Source of the DNA: VRUE01 sp963837695
Lineage (GTDB): Bacteria > Actinomycetota > Thermoleophilia > Solirubrobacterales > 70-9
Assembly (NCBI GenBank): GCA_963837695.1
Contig: CAWINZ010000003.1
Coordinates: forward strand, 62,001-126,000
Length of the DNA stretch: 64,000 nucleotides
Direction: 5' to 3'
Positions 9,827-17,506 of this stretch are shown here, piece by piece. The position numbers and the translations under genes were made by a program. The notes beneath the pieces are model-generated. The model saw only the letters and a program-made list of their open reading frames with translations. It had not been told where the DNA came from and searched no databases. The stretch's first letter is position 1. Each line of letters begins with the position of its first letter.

Positions 9827-9886
9827 CGCGAATGGTCACTTTGCCCCCCGATTCGGGGGCAAATGGTTCAGCCGAGCCCATTCGCG
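9827..9886. repeat. Two-tier hairpin at the 3' end of the DUF559 gene
   Basis: An outer stem CGCGAATGG/CCATTCGCG encloses an inner stem TTTGCCCCC/GGGGGCAAA with a 6-nt loop. The two stems are separated by a short 5' and a long 3' unpaired stretch. This asymmetric layout recurs in the larger elements of the window. A related 42-bp sequence (about 71 percent identical over 9833-9874) occurs on the other side of the DUF559 gene at 10778. Confidence 0.6.
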
Positions 9887-10797
9887 CGTGCGATGGTGGC
9901 GCGGAGAACCCTTCGGACGTGTGAAGCTTCGTGCTTGATCTGCCAGTGGGAGAAGCGCAGCGGCCACATCCCGGCCGCGAGGTGCGCCTGATCGCGTTCC
10001 AAGCCGCGCCGTTGTTGAGACGCGGTGCGGTGGTACTTCAGTCCGTCGGTCTCAAGCACGATCCCGAGCTCAGGCCAGAAGAAGTCGACCTCGTAGCCGT
10101 TCACCCTGGTCTTCGTATCCGGCACGGGAAGGCCGACCCTGCGCGCCAGCGGCCTCATCAGCTGCTCCAGCTCGGAGTCGCTGAGTCGGAAGGTGAGGGG
10201 ATCGAGGAGCTTTCGCAGCGACGCTACGCCTGGTTGACCGCGGTAGCGGTCGAGCGAGATATGCAACGCATCTGCTCGTACCCGGTCGAGCTTGTCGGCC
10301 TCGTTGACAGCGCGCTCGAGCTGCATCGGCCGCAGGCTCGTGGCCTGGTCGATCAAAGTGCGTGTGGGCGACGTGAGGGGAATCCCTTCGTGGCTGGTGA
10401 CGTCGTCCATCACCGCCTGGGTGCGCCGATGGACGCGGATCGATGCTTGCCGACGCCGTTTCGCCGATGGCACGGATATGGCGATCGGGCCCTGCTCCGC
10501 TCCGAATCCCCACAGTGCCGCCGCGCTGCCATGGCTCAGCACCGCATTCGGCCCGCAGGCGAGCACCGCCGCCATCCAGCGTCCGCGTCTTCCCAGCAGC
10601 GGTCTTCCCACGGCGTAGACGCCGCGCCAGACCGGATGCAGCCGCCCGGAGGCAATTCGCCGCTCGATCTGGCGGGGGCTGAATCCCTGGCCGAGAAGCT
10701 GCTGCCGCGCGACCACACCGTGCTGTCGCCGCACCAAGGCCCAGATCGCCGCGCCCCGGCCGAGCCCATCCGACGACTGGTCATTTGACCCACGCAT
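9868..10797 (-). CDS. AbiEi-like winged-helix plus DUF559 (Vsr-like nuclease fold) protein
   Basis: 309 residues. The N-terminal part (GVVARQQLLGQGFSPRQIE and HPVWRGVYAVG) matches the winged-helix domain of AbiEi-type antitoxins. The C-terminal part (GYEVDFFWPELGIVLETDG and RDQAHLAAGMWPLRFS) matches DUF559, a small restriction-endonuclease-like fold with acidic catalytic residues. The biological role is unknown. It lies on the opposite strand between the two mutase subunit genes, flanked by related repeats, so it looks inserted. Its 3' end lies within the hairpin at 9827. Confidence 0.75.
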   Translation of the reverse strand: MRGSNDQSSDGLGRGAAIWALVRRQHGVVARQQLLGQGFSPRQIERRIASGRLHPVWRGVYAVGRPLLGRRGRWMAAVLACGPNAVLSHGSAAALWGFGAEQGPIAISVPSAKRRRQASIRVHRRTQAVMDDVTSHEGIPLTSPTRTLIDQATSLRPMQLERAVNEADKLDRVRADALHISLDRYRGQPGVASLRKLLDPLTFRLSDSELEQLMRPLARRVGLPVPDTKTRVNGYEVDFFWPELGIVLETDGLKYHRTASQQRRGLERDQAHLAAGMWPLRFSHWQIKHEASHVRRVLRATIARANGLG

Positions 10798-10819
10798 AGG
10801 GTGGTAAAGGGTTCAGCGG
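10778..10819. repeat. Flanking repeat partner of 9833-9874
   Basis: This 42-bp stretch matches 9833-9874 at about 30 of 42 positions, with identical ends (TGGTCA and GGTTCAGC) and a weaker central hairpin (TTTGACCC and GGGTGGTAAA). The two copies bracket the DUF559 gene in the same orientation. Confidence 0.5.
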
Positions 10820-10842
10820 CGCGATTTCTCCCCCCGGTCGTC

Positions 10843-10848
10843 TAACCT
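10843..10848 (+). promoter_or_regulatory. -10 box before icmB
   Basis: TAACCT ends ten bases before the ATG at 10859. No ribosome binding site is present, so a nearly leaderless mRNA is likely. The same hexamer precedes secA and prfB. Confidence 0.4.
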
Positions 10849-10858
10849 CCCGGGCCGC

Positions 10859-11287
10859 ATGGAGGCAGCAACCGCCCGCAAGATCCGTGTCGTCGTCGCC
10901 AAGCCTGGCTTGGACGGGCATGACCGCGGCGCCAAGATCATCGCCCGGGCGCTGCGCGATGCGGGGATGGAGGTGATCTACACCGGCCTGCACCAGACGC
11001 CGGAGCAGATCGCCGAGACGGTGATCCAGGAGGACGCCGACGCGGTCGGCCTCTCGATCCTCTCCGGGGCCCACATGACGCTGGTGCCGAAAGTCGTCGA
11101 GTTGCTGAAGGCGCAGGGCGTCGACGATGTCCTGGTCACGGTCGGGGGCACGATTCCGGCCGAGGACATCCCCGAGCTCAAGGAGCTGGGCGTCGCCGCC
11201 GTGTTCACGCCTGGCGCCGGCACCGACGAGATTGTCGATTTCATCCGCGAGGGCGCCGAAGAGCGCCACGAGCGGGAAGAAGCTTGA
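10859..11287 (+). CDS. icmB: Coenzyme B12-binding small subunit of the acyl-CoA mutase
   Basis: 142 residues, the cobalamin-binding Rossmann domain. KPGLDGHDRGAKIIARAL holds the DxHxxG motif, whose histidine replaces dimethylbenzimidazole as the lower cobalt ligand. GLSILSGAH and VTVGGTIP are the other conserved cofactor loops. It is expected to pair with the large subunit at 8170, as in two-subunit isobutyryl-CoA mutases. The genes are about 1.07 kb apart because of the DUF559 gene, and icmB has its own putative promoter. Confidence 0.9.
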   Translation: MEAATARKIRVVVAKPGLDGHDRGAKIIARALRDAGMEVIYTGLHQTPEQIAETVIQEDADAVGLSILSGAHMTLVPKVVELLKAQGVDDVLVTVGGTIPAEDIPELKELGVAAVFTPGAGTDEIVDFIREGAEERHEREEA

Positions 11288-11303
11288 AGTAGATGAAACC
11301 GAG

Positions 11304-11319
11304 CGTGATCTCGATCACG
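11304..11319. promoter_or_regulatory. CRP/FNR-type site upstream of etfB
   Basis: CGTGATCTCGATCACG has 7-bp inverted arms and the GTGA-N6-TCAC core of CRP-family sites. Its centre lies about 42 bp before the start site expected from the TATAGA box at 11342, the usual place for class II activation. Confidence 0.55.
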
Positions 11320-11341
11320 CCGAATGCCACATGTCCTGATG

Positions 11342-11371
11342 TATAGATAGACTGATTGACTGGTCAGTCAA
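11342..11371 (+). promoter_or_regulatory. etf promoter -10 region and overlapping TetR-like palindrome
   Basis: TATAGA (11342) and TAGACT (11348) are overlapping -10 candidates. Directly after them lies TTGACTGGTCAGTCAA (11356-11371), with 6-bp arms around four bases. A palindrome at the transcription start is a typical repressor site, and TetR-type fatty acid regulators (FadR class) bind similar sites at etf and beta-oxidation genes in other bacteria. The regulator is not identified. Confidence 0.5.
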
Positions 11372-11404
11372 CAGCCTGAAGCAACAGCCAAGGAGGCTTG
11401 AAAG

Positions 11405-12196
11405 TTGAAGATCTGCGTCCTGGTCAAGGAGGTTCCGGACGCCGCAGTCCAGAAGCGCATCGACTCCACGACGATGCGTTTGGACCGTAGCGGCGAGAAA
11501 AACCTCAACCCCTTCGATACCCACGCCATTGAGGCCGCCATGCAGATCAAGGAGGGCGGCGCTATCCCGGTCGAGGAGGTCGTCGCGGTGACGATGGGCC
11601 CCGACTCGGCGGTCCGCGCGCTGCACAAGGCGGTGGCGCTCGGCGCCGACCGCTCGGTGCACCTCTCCGACGACGCGCTGTCGGGCTCCGACGTCTGCGC
11701 CACCGGCTACTCGCTCGCCAAGGTGCTCGAGTCCGAGAGCCCGGACCTGGTGCTGCTCGGCCAGCAGTCCGACGACGGCGAGTGCTACACGATCGGCGCC
11801 GTCGTCGCCGACCACCTGAAGATGCCCTCGCTGACGCAGGTGATCAAGATCGACGTCAGCGACGGCAAGCTGCGCTGCGAGCGCCAGGCCGAGTACGGCT
11901 ACGACACGGTCGAGATCGAGTTGCCGGCCGTGATCAGCGTCGGCGACGCGATCAACGAGCCCCGCTACCCGAGCCTCAAAGCGATCATGGGGGCGAAGAA
12001 AAAACCGCTCGACGGCAAGGCCACCGGCGACGTCGGCATCGAAGCCGGCATGGTCGGCGAGGGCGGCTCCAAGACGACGGTCCTCGCGCTCAACCCGCCG
12101 CCTCCCAAGGAAGCGGGCGAGATCATCGAGGACGAGGACACCAACGAGACGGTCGAAAAGATCGTCGCCTGGCTCGACGAGAGGAAGCTGATCTAG
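11405..12196 (+). CDS. etfB: Electron transfer flavoprotein beta subunit
   Basis: 263 residues of the ETF beta family. It starts KICVLVKEVPDAAVQKRID and contains the GADRSVHLSDDALSGSD segment and the loop LLGQQSDDGECYTIG. With EtfA it carries electrons from acyl-CoA dehydrogenases to the quinone pool. The TTG start is preceded by AGGAGG at 8-nt spacing. The stop codon abuts the etfA ATG with no gap, so the subunits are translated together. The promoter just upstream carries CRP-like and TetR-like sites. Confidence 0.94.
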   Translation: MKICVLVKEVPDAAVQKRIDSTTMRLDRSGEKNLNPFDTHAIEAAMQIKEGGAIPVEEVVAVTMGPDSAVRALHKAVALGADRSVHLSDDALSGSDVCATGYSLAKVLESESPDLVLLGQQSDDGECYTIGAVVADHLKMPSLTQVIKIDVSDGKLRCERQAEYGYDTVEIELPAVISVGDAINEPRYPSLKAIMGAKKKPLDGKATGDVGIEAGMVGEGGSKTTVLALNPPPPKEAGEIIEDEDTNETVEKIVAWLDERKLI

Positions 12197-13171
12197 ATGA
12201 GTGGCATCCTGACTTACGCCCTCCACGACGACGAGGGCAACTTCAACAAGAACTCGCTCGGGGCGATCTCCGAGGCGGCCAAGCTGGCCGGCGAAATCGG
12301 CGGCGAGGCGGCCGTCATGGTGGTCGGCGATATCGCCGACGACGCCTGCGCCGGGCTCGGCAACTGGGGCGCGGCCAAGGTCTACCGGGCCAAGGGCGTG
12401 CCCGAGGGCCTCGCTCAGCCGATCGTCGACGCGATGGCCAAGGTCATCGCCGATGAGGGCTTCGGCTACGCGCTGTTCGGTGGCGGCCTGCTCGGCTTCG
12501 AGATCGGCGCCGGGTTGACCGCTCGGCTGAACGCCGGCGTGACGATGGAGGTGACGCAGGTCAAGGTGCAGGACGGCAAGCTGGTCGTCGAGCGCCCGAT
12601 CCTGCAGGATTCCCAGATCGCCGACGTCGGCTACGTCTCAGAGCCGGGCATCATCATCGGCCGGCTCAACGCCTTCGACGCCAAGGAGAGCGGTGGCACG
12701 GCTGAGGTGGTCGACGTCGAGGTCGAGCTCTCGCCCTGGTCGACCAAGGCGACGCTGGTCCAGCGCGGCGAGCAGCGCGGCGCCGACGTCAACATCGAGG
12801 ATGCCGACATCCTCGTCGGCGGCGGCCGCGGGCTTGGCGCCGCTGAGGGCTTCAAGCAGTGCGAGGAACTGGCTGAGGCGATGGGCGGGGCCGTTGCCGC
12901 GACCCGCGCCGTGGTCGACGCCGGCTGGTACCCCTACGCGGCTCAGATCGGCCAGACCGGCAAGACGGTCGCGCCGAAGCTCTACCTGGCCGCCGGCATC
13001 TCCGGCGCGATCCAGCACAAGGTCGGGATGCAGAGCTCGGAGAACATCCTCGCGATCAACAAGGACCAGAACGCGCCGATCTTCGAGTTCTCGGATCTCG
13101 GCGTGGTCGGCGATCTGCACAAGATCGTCCCCAAGCTGACCGAGGCGATCAAGGCGAAGAAGGGCGGCTGA
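12197..13171 (+). CDS. etfA: Electron transfer flavoprotein alpha subunit
   Basis: 324 residues. The C-terminal FAD domain is well conserved: DILVGGGRGLG, AATRAVVDAGWYPYAAQIGQ, YLAAGISGAIQHKVGM and ILAINKDQNAPIF. The FAD in this subunit is the electron carrier. It follows etfB directly. The last codons and stop lie in a 10-bp stem-loop that separates it from the quinone oxidoreductase gene. Confidence 0.95.
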   Translation: MSGILTYALHDDEGNFNKNSLGAISEAAKLAGEIGGEAAVMVVGDIADDACAGLGNWGAAKVYRAKGVPEGLAQPIVDAMAKVIADEGFGYALFGGGLLGFEIGAGLTARLNAGVTMEVTQVKVQDGKLVVERPILQDSQIADVGYVSEPGIIIGRLNAFDAKESGGTAEVVDVEVELSPWSTKATLVQRGEQRGADVNIEDADILVGGGRGLGAAEGFKQCEELAEAMGGAVAATRAVVDAGWYPYAAQIGQTGKTVAPKLYLAAGISGAIQHKVGMQSSENILAINKDQNAPIFEFSDLGVVGDLHKIVPKLTEAIKAKKGG

Positions 13172-13187
13172 GCGAGAGCTCAGCCGC
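13164..13187 (+). other. GNRA-loop hairpin over the etfA stop codon
   Basis: GCGGCTGAGC and GCTCAGCCGC form a perfect 10-bp stem closed by a GAGA tetraloop, with the etfA TGA in the 5' arm. Having no T-run, it may act as an mRNA stability or attenuation element between etfA and the next gene, whose AAAGGAG site follows directly. Confidence 0.5.
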
Positions 13188-13204
13188 TGCAAAGGAGCGT
13201 AGAG

Positions 13205-14914
13205 ATGCCTGCCGTAAAGCCGATCGACTACCCGCCCCCGTTCGACTCCGCCGACGTGATCGGCCCGCCGACCGATCCGGTCGAGGACCGGATCGAGGTC
13301 GGTGTCGCGATCGTCGGCGGCGGCCCGGCGGGCCTCGCCTGCGCCAACAAACTGATGCAGTTGCTCGAGGACGAGCCGGAGCTGACCGAGAAGCTCGGCG
13401 AAGTCCCGGTCGCGGTGATCGAGAAGGGCAAAGTGTCCGGCGCGCACCTGCTCTCCGGCGCCAACGTCGACCCCTCGGCGATGACGCGGCTGTTCCCGGA
13501 CATGGACCCTGGCGAGTGGCCGTCGGTCTACCAGGAGGTGACCAAGGACGCGACCTACTTCCTCACCTCCAAGGCGGCGATCCCGCTGAAGCCGCCGCCG
13601 CCCAACTTCCGCAAAGAGGGGACCTACACGATGTCGGTCTCCAAACTGGGCCGCTTCCTCGCCGACAAAGCCGAAGAGGCCGGCGTCTACATCCTCGCCG
13701 AGACCGCCGCGACCAAGCTGCTGGTCGAGGACCGGATCGTCAAGGGCGTGCGCTCGGGCGATCGCGGTCGCGGCAAGGAGGGACAGGAGCTCGGCAACTT
13801 CGAGCCCGGTTCCGACGTCGTCGCCAAGGCGACCGTCCTCGCCGAGGGGACGATCGGCCACCTCACCTACTCCGCCTTCGACTACTTCGACATGTGCAAC
13901 GGCTCCGACCCGCAGGCCTGGGAGCTCGGGGTGAAGGAGATCTGGGAGGTCCCCAAGCCGCTCGACCGGGTGATTCACACGCTCGGCTGGCCGCTGCGCT
14001 GGGGGGCCAAATACAAGGAGGCGGGGGGCAGCTTCATCTACCCGATGGGCGAGGACAAGGTCTGCTTCGGCCTCGTCGTCGGCCTCGACTACACCGACGC
14101 CACCTTCTCGGTCCACGACGAGCTGCAGCGCTTCAAGACCCACCCCTTCATCGCCAAGATCATCGAGGGAGGCAAGCGGGTCGGCTGGGGCGCCAAGACG
14201 ATCCCCTCGGGCGGCTACTGGTCGCTGCCGAAGCGCTTCTCGGTGCCCGGCATGCTGGTCGCCGGCGACGCCGCCGGGATGGTCAACATCGCCGAACTCG
14301 CCGGCGTCCACTACGCGATGCACGCCGGCATGTACGCGGCGGAAGCGATCGTCGAGTCGCTGAAGAAGGACATCGAGTCGGTCAACTTCTCCTCCTACGA
14401 CGAGGCGATCCGCAACTCGGTGATCGAGAAGGACCTCTACAAGTCGCGCAACATGAAGCAGCCGCTGACCAAGGGGCTGATCGCCGGCGGCATCGTCGCC
14501 AACGCGCTGGTCGCGACCAAAGGCAACTTCCCGCCCGGCCACTGGAAGGTCGAGGACAACGCCGAGCCGGCGATGCACCTCGGCAAGGCCGCGAGCCGCT
14601 ACCCCAAGCCCGACAACGAGGTCACCTTCAACAAGCTCGACTCGGTCTTCCTCTCCGGCAACGCGACCCGCGACGACGCCCCCAACCACGTCCGCATCCA
14701 GACCAGGGTGCCGCGCGAGATCGCCCAGACCTGGGTCTCGATGTGCCCGGCCCAGGTCTACGAGATCCCCGACGAGCAGCTCGAGAACGGCGCCGCCGAG
14801 GTTGACGTCCACGTCACCGCGTCGAACTGCGTCCAGTGCGGTGCGATCACCGCCAAGGGTGGCCGCCTGACGCTGCCCGAGGGCGGCGACGGGCCGCTTT
14901 ACCAAGAGACGTAG
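13205..14914 (+). CDS. ETF:quinone oxidoreductase with an incomplete Fe-S motif
   Basis: 569 residues. The FAD site is VAIVGGGPAGLACANKL, followed by family blocks such as SGAHLLSGANVDP, GMLVAGDAAGMVNIAELAG and HYAMHAGMYAAEA. It should move electrons from ETF into membrane quinone. The C-terminal ferredoxin-like part carries Cys514 (CPAQVYEIP), Cys542 and Cys545 (NCVQCGAIT). The fourth cysteine of the usual CxxCxxC is Ile548. Either the cluster is a 3Fe form, it uses another ligand, or it is lost. It lies 33 bp after etfA in the same operon. Confidence 0.92.
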   Translation: MPAVKPIDYPPPFDSADVIGPPTDPVEDRIEVGVAIVGGGPAGLACANKLMQLLEDEPELTEKLGEVPVAVIEKGKVSGAHLLSGANVDPSAMTRLFPDMDPGEWPSVYQEVTKDATYFLTSKAAIPLKPPPPNFRKEGTYTMSVSKLGRFLADKAEEAGVYILAETAATKLLVEDRIVKGVRSGDRGRGKEGQELGNFEPGSDVVAKATVLAEGTIGHLTYSAFDYFDMCNGSDPQAWELGVKEIWEVPKPLDRVIHTLGWPLRWGAKYKEAGGSFIYPMGEDKVCFGLVVGLDYTDATFSVHDELQRFKTHPFIAKIIEGGKRVGWGAKTIPSGGYWSLPKRFSVPGMLVAGDAAGMVNIAELAGVHYAMHAGMYAAEAIVESLKKDIESVNFSSYDEAIRNSVIEKDLYKSRNMKQPLTKGLIAGGIVANALVATKGNFPPGHWKVEDNAEPAMHLGKAASRYPKPDNEVTFNKLDSVFLSGNATRDDAPNHVRIQTRVPREIAQTWVSMCPAQVYEIPDEQLENGAAEVDVHVTASNCVQCGAITAKGGRLTLPEGGDGPLYQET

Positions 14915-14990
14915 CCCGACGACCGAGATTTGTCAGTAGGGCGTTCCACTGTTGGAACGATCTGCGCGCCACGTGTGCGCTCCGGCCCCC

Positions 14991-14996
14991 TACGTT
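14991..14996 (+). promoter_or_regulatory. -10 box for a leaderless small gene
   Basis: TACGTT is followed by CGGGCC and the ATG at 15003, giving a 6-nt gap with no ribosome site. Confidence 0.35.
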
Positions 14997-15002
14997 CGGG
15001 CC

Positions 15003-15209
15003 ATGCTCGGGGGCGCCCTTCTCAGCCAGTCGGCGACCATCGTCGGATTAATGGCCGGCTGGATCGCCGTGGGCGGATTCATCGGCCATGCATATCCAAG
15101 CCTCTCCGGCGGATCCGATTCCGAACTCAAGCGCCGAACGACCATCGGAGGCTTGGCGGGCCTGGCGCTTGCGATGCTGACGGTCGTGCTGTCCGTAGCT
15201 GTTGGTTAA
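15003..15209 (+). CDS. Small two-helix membrane protein, unknown
   Basis: 68 residues with two hydrophobic segments (VGLMAGWIAVGGFIG and GLAGLALAMLTVVLSVAVG) joined by a polar hairpin (SGGSDSELKRR). No family is recognised. The ATG is supported by the -10 box 6 nt upstream rather than by a ribosome site. A second small two-helix protein follows 31 bp later, and the two may work together. Confidence 0.45.
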   Translation: MLGGALLSQSATIVGLMAGWIAVGGFIGHAYPSLSGGSDSELKRRTTIGGLAGLALAMLTVVLSVAVG

Positions 15210-15240
15210 TCTATTGTCTGAATACCAGAAAGGAGAGGCC

Positions 15241-15459
15241 ATGACCGAAGCGAAGGCGTTGATCCTCCTGTTCATCGGAATGGGGGTGGCCGATGCTGTC
15301 TTGACAACGGCACTGCTTCTCACCAATGCGAGCGGGGCGGTGCTTGGCCTGGTGATCACGGTCTTGGTCGTGCTTTGCGCGTTTCTTTCGTCCTTGGTGG
15401 TGACCCACTACAGCGCGTTGAAGGAGCGCCGGAAGCGCGAAGAAATTTTGCTGCGCTAG
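15241..15459 (+). CDS. Small two-helix membrane protein, unknown
   Basis: 72 residues with two membrane helices (ALILLFIGMGVADAVLTTAL and VLGLVITVLVVLCAFLSSLV) and a strongly basic end (KERRKREEILLR), which should lie in the cytoplasm. The ATG follows an AAAGGAGAGG ribosome site. No family is recognised. It ends just before the transporter gene, whose -10 box lies in the gap. Confidence 0.55.
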   Translation: MTEAKALILLFIGMGVADAVLTTALLLTNASGAVLGLVITVLVVLCAFLSSLVVTHYSALKERRKREEILLR

Positions 15460-15488
15460 GACCCGGGTGGGGCGGTAGCGTCCCCATC

Positions 15489-16421
15489 GTGCTGGCCCTG
15501 GGCATAGTCGCTGCTGTCGGAGCTTCGCTGCTCTACAACACCTCGATCGCCTTGCAGGCGTTGGAGGCTCGGGAGGTTCCCGGGGAGCATTCGCTGCGGG
15601 TGTCGTTGATCGGCAAGCTGGTGCGGAACAAGCGCTGGTTGGGGGCCACGGCGCTGGGGTTGGTCGGGTGGCCGTTGGAGATCGTGGCGCTGCTGCTGGC
15701 ACCGCTGACGGTGGTGCAGCCGTGCCTGGCGAGCGGGCTGATCCTGCTGCTCTGGCTCGGCGCGACGCGGCTGGGGGAGGCGCCGGGAACGCGGGAGTTC
15801 GTCGCGGTGGCGGCGATCGTCGCCGGCGTCGGCGGCGTCGCCTGGGCGGCGCCGGAGCGCACTACGGACCATGCCGGAGCCGTGGCTATCGCCGCCGCCC
15901 TCGCGTTGGTCGCACTCCCGATCGCCGCCCCGTACCTGCTGCGCGTGCGTATCCGACATTCACCACACCAGGGGGGGGTCGAAGTCGGATGGGCGCGTGC
16001 GTTGGGGATCCTGATGGTGATCAGCGCGGGCGCCGGCTACGCCTGGACCGCGATCGCCAGCAAGCTGCTCACCGACGAGCTGGCCGCCGGGGCGATCCTC
16101 GTCGCCGTTCTTTGGCTGGGCACCGCAGCCGCCTCGGAGGGCCTGGCGCTGCTCAGCGAGATGAGCGCCCTGCAGCGCCGCGCCGCCACGCACGTCGCGC
16201 CGGCGATGTTCGCGGTCCAGATCCTCGTCCCGGTGCTGCTGGCGCCGCTGATCTTCGGCGAGTCCTGGGGCGACACGCCGCTCGGCGGCGTCGCCCTGGT
16301 CGCCTTCATGGGGCTGGCCGTCGCCGGCACCGTGCTCCTCGCCGGGTCCAAGGCGGTCGGCGCCGTCATGTCTGCCGCCCACGACAGCGACCGGCCGACG
16401 GGCCTAAAACCGGCCATATAG
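15489..16421 (+). CDS. EamA/DMT-family membrane transporter
   Basis: 310 residues with about nine or ten hydrophobic helices, arranged as two related halves as in the drug/metabolite transporter superfamily (LGLVGWPLEIVALLLAPLTV in the first half; VLLAPLIFGESWGDTP near the end). Substrate and direction are unknown. The start is placed at GTG 15489, because TAGCGT lies 7 nt upstream and the first helix begins there. The stop codon TAG falls in the loop of a very long perfect hairpin. Confidence 0.75.
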   Translation: MLALGIVAAVGASLLYNTSIALQALEAREVPGEHSLRVSLIGKLVRNKRWLGATALGLVGWPLEIVALLLAPLTVVQPCLASGLILLLWLGATRLGEAPGTREFVAVAAIVAGVGGVAWAAPERTTDHAGAVAIAAALALVALPIAAPYLLRVRIRHSPHQGGVEVGWARALGILMVISAGAGYAWTAIASKLLTDELAAGAILVAVLWLGTAAASEGLALLSEMSALQRRAATHVAPAMFAVQILVPVLLAPLIFGESWGDTPLGGVALVAFMGLAVAGTVLLAGSKAVGAVMSAAHDSDRPTGLKPAI

Positions 16422-16446
16422 GCCGGTTTTAGGCCCGTCGGCCGGT
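16390..16446. terminator. Perfect 25-bp hairpin across the transporter stop codon
   Basis: Positions 16391-16415 and 16421-16445 are exact reverse complements, separated by ATATA, and one more A-T pair extends the stem. The 5' arm encodes the last residues of the transporter and the stop codon lies at the loop. It is followed within ten bases by the -10 box of the next gene. It could be a bidirectional terminator or attenuator, though the downstream T-run is poor. Confidence 0.6.
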
Positions 16447-16471
16447 TTCGCTGCTAGCCTGACGAGCGCTC

Positions 16472-17506
16472 TTGGCCTCCCCAGTCAGCCCTCCGCTCGA
16501 CGCGAGCAAGTTTGCGATCGGGTTCGATCACCGCGACCGCGCTCGTCTCTTCGAGCTGTGGACGCAGGTGCTCGACTCCGAGCAGTGGTCGGAGGGCAAG
16601 GTGCTGGAGGCTTTCGAGCAGCGCTGGTCGCGCTGGAACGACCTGCCCAGCCTGGGCCTGTCCAGCTGGGCCGGCGGCGCCCTCGCCGCGCTCGAGTTCG
16701 CCGGTGTGCGCGGCGAGACCGTGCTCTGTCCGTCCAACACCTTCATGGCCTCGCCGCTGGCGGCGATCAACGCCGGGGCCGAGGTCGAGTTCGTCGACTG
16801 CAACCGCGGCGACCTCTGCATGTCGTTCGAGGACTTCGAGCGCAAGGCGGAGCGCCTCAAGCCGCGGGCCGCGATCCTCGTCCACATCGGCGGCCACATC
16901 GCCTTCGACTCCGAACGGATCGCCGCCTACTGCCGTGAGAACGGGATCTTCCTGCTCGAGGACTGCGCGCACGCACACGGCGCCGAGTGGGGCGAGCGCA
17001 GGCCCGGCAGCTTCGGCGACGCCGGCGTCTACTCGCTGTATGCGACCAAGACCGTCTCCACCGGCGAGGGGGGCGTGCTCGTCTCCTCGAACCCGGAGCT
17101 GATCGAGTTCGCCGCCAAGTTCCGCAACTACGGCAAGTTCGAGCACGAGGTCGACGGCCTCAACTTCCGGATGAGCGAGTTCACCGCTGCCCTCGGCCTC
17201 GTCCAGGCCGACCGCATGGAGGAGATCGTCGCCTGGAAGAACGCCTACGCGGCCGAGCACCTCGACGCCCTGCACCCGGCGAGGCCCGAGCTCCCCGACG
17301 GGATGACCTCCGGCCTCTACAAGTACATAGTCTTCGCCCCGATCGAGAAGTCGACCGGGCGGGTCTATGAGGAGCCCTGCCACCGGATCATGGGCCGCGA
17401 CGAGCGCCTTCCCAACACCGACTGGGTGGCCGAGAACCACTGGTGCGTGCCGCTCTACTACCGCCCGGAGAGCCGGGACGAAGTCCTCGCAAAGGAGGAA
17501 GCATGA
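16472..17506 (+). CDS. DegT/DnrJ/EryC1-family PLP aminotransferase
   Basis: 344 residues of the sugar aminotransferase class (fold type I). The cofactor lysine lies in SLYATKTVSTGEGGVLVS, and the aspartate that contacts the pyridine nitrogen is in LLEDCAHAHGAEW. NYGKFEHEVDGLNFRMSEF is the conserved substrate region. These enzymes aminate keto-sugars bound to nucleotides, or act as dehydratases or regulators. The TTG start is preceded by TAGCCT 11 nt upstream. Its stop overlaps the start of the epimerase-glycosyltransferase gene (ATGA), so it belongs to the same sugar operon. Confidence 0.87.
   Translation: MASPVSPPLDASKFAIGFDHRDRARLFELWTQVLDSEQWSEGKVLEAFEQRWSRWNDLPSLGLSSWAGGALAALEFAGVRGETVLCPSNTFMASPLAAINAGAEVEFVDCNRGDLCMSFEDFERKAERLKPRAAILVHIGGHIAFDSERIAAYCRENGIFLLEDCAHAHGAEWGERRPGSFGDAGVYSLYATKTVSTGEGGVLVSSNPELIEFAAKFRNYGKFEHEVDGLNFRMSEFTAALGLVQADRMEEIVAWKNAYAAEHLDALHPARPELPDGMTSGLYKYIVFAPIEKSTGRVYEEPCHRIMGRDERLPNTDWVAENHWCVPLYYRPESRDEVLAKEEA

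Noticed and set aside
12638..14905. Minus-strand frame of 755 codons across etfA and ETF-QO, and similar long frames across prfB, atpA, atpD and ugd
   Set aside because: All are antisense or out-of-phase shadows of well-conserved genes, with no domain motif of their own.
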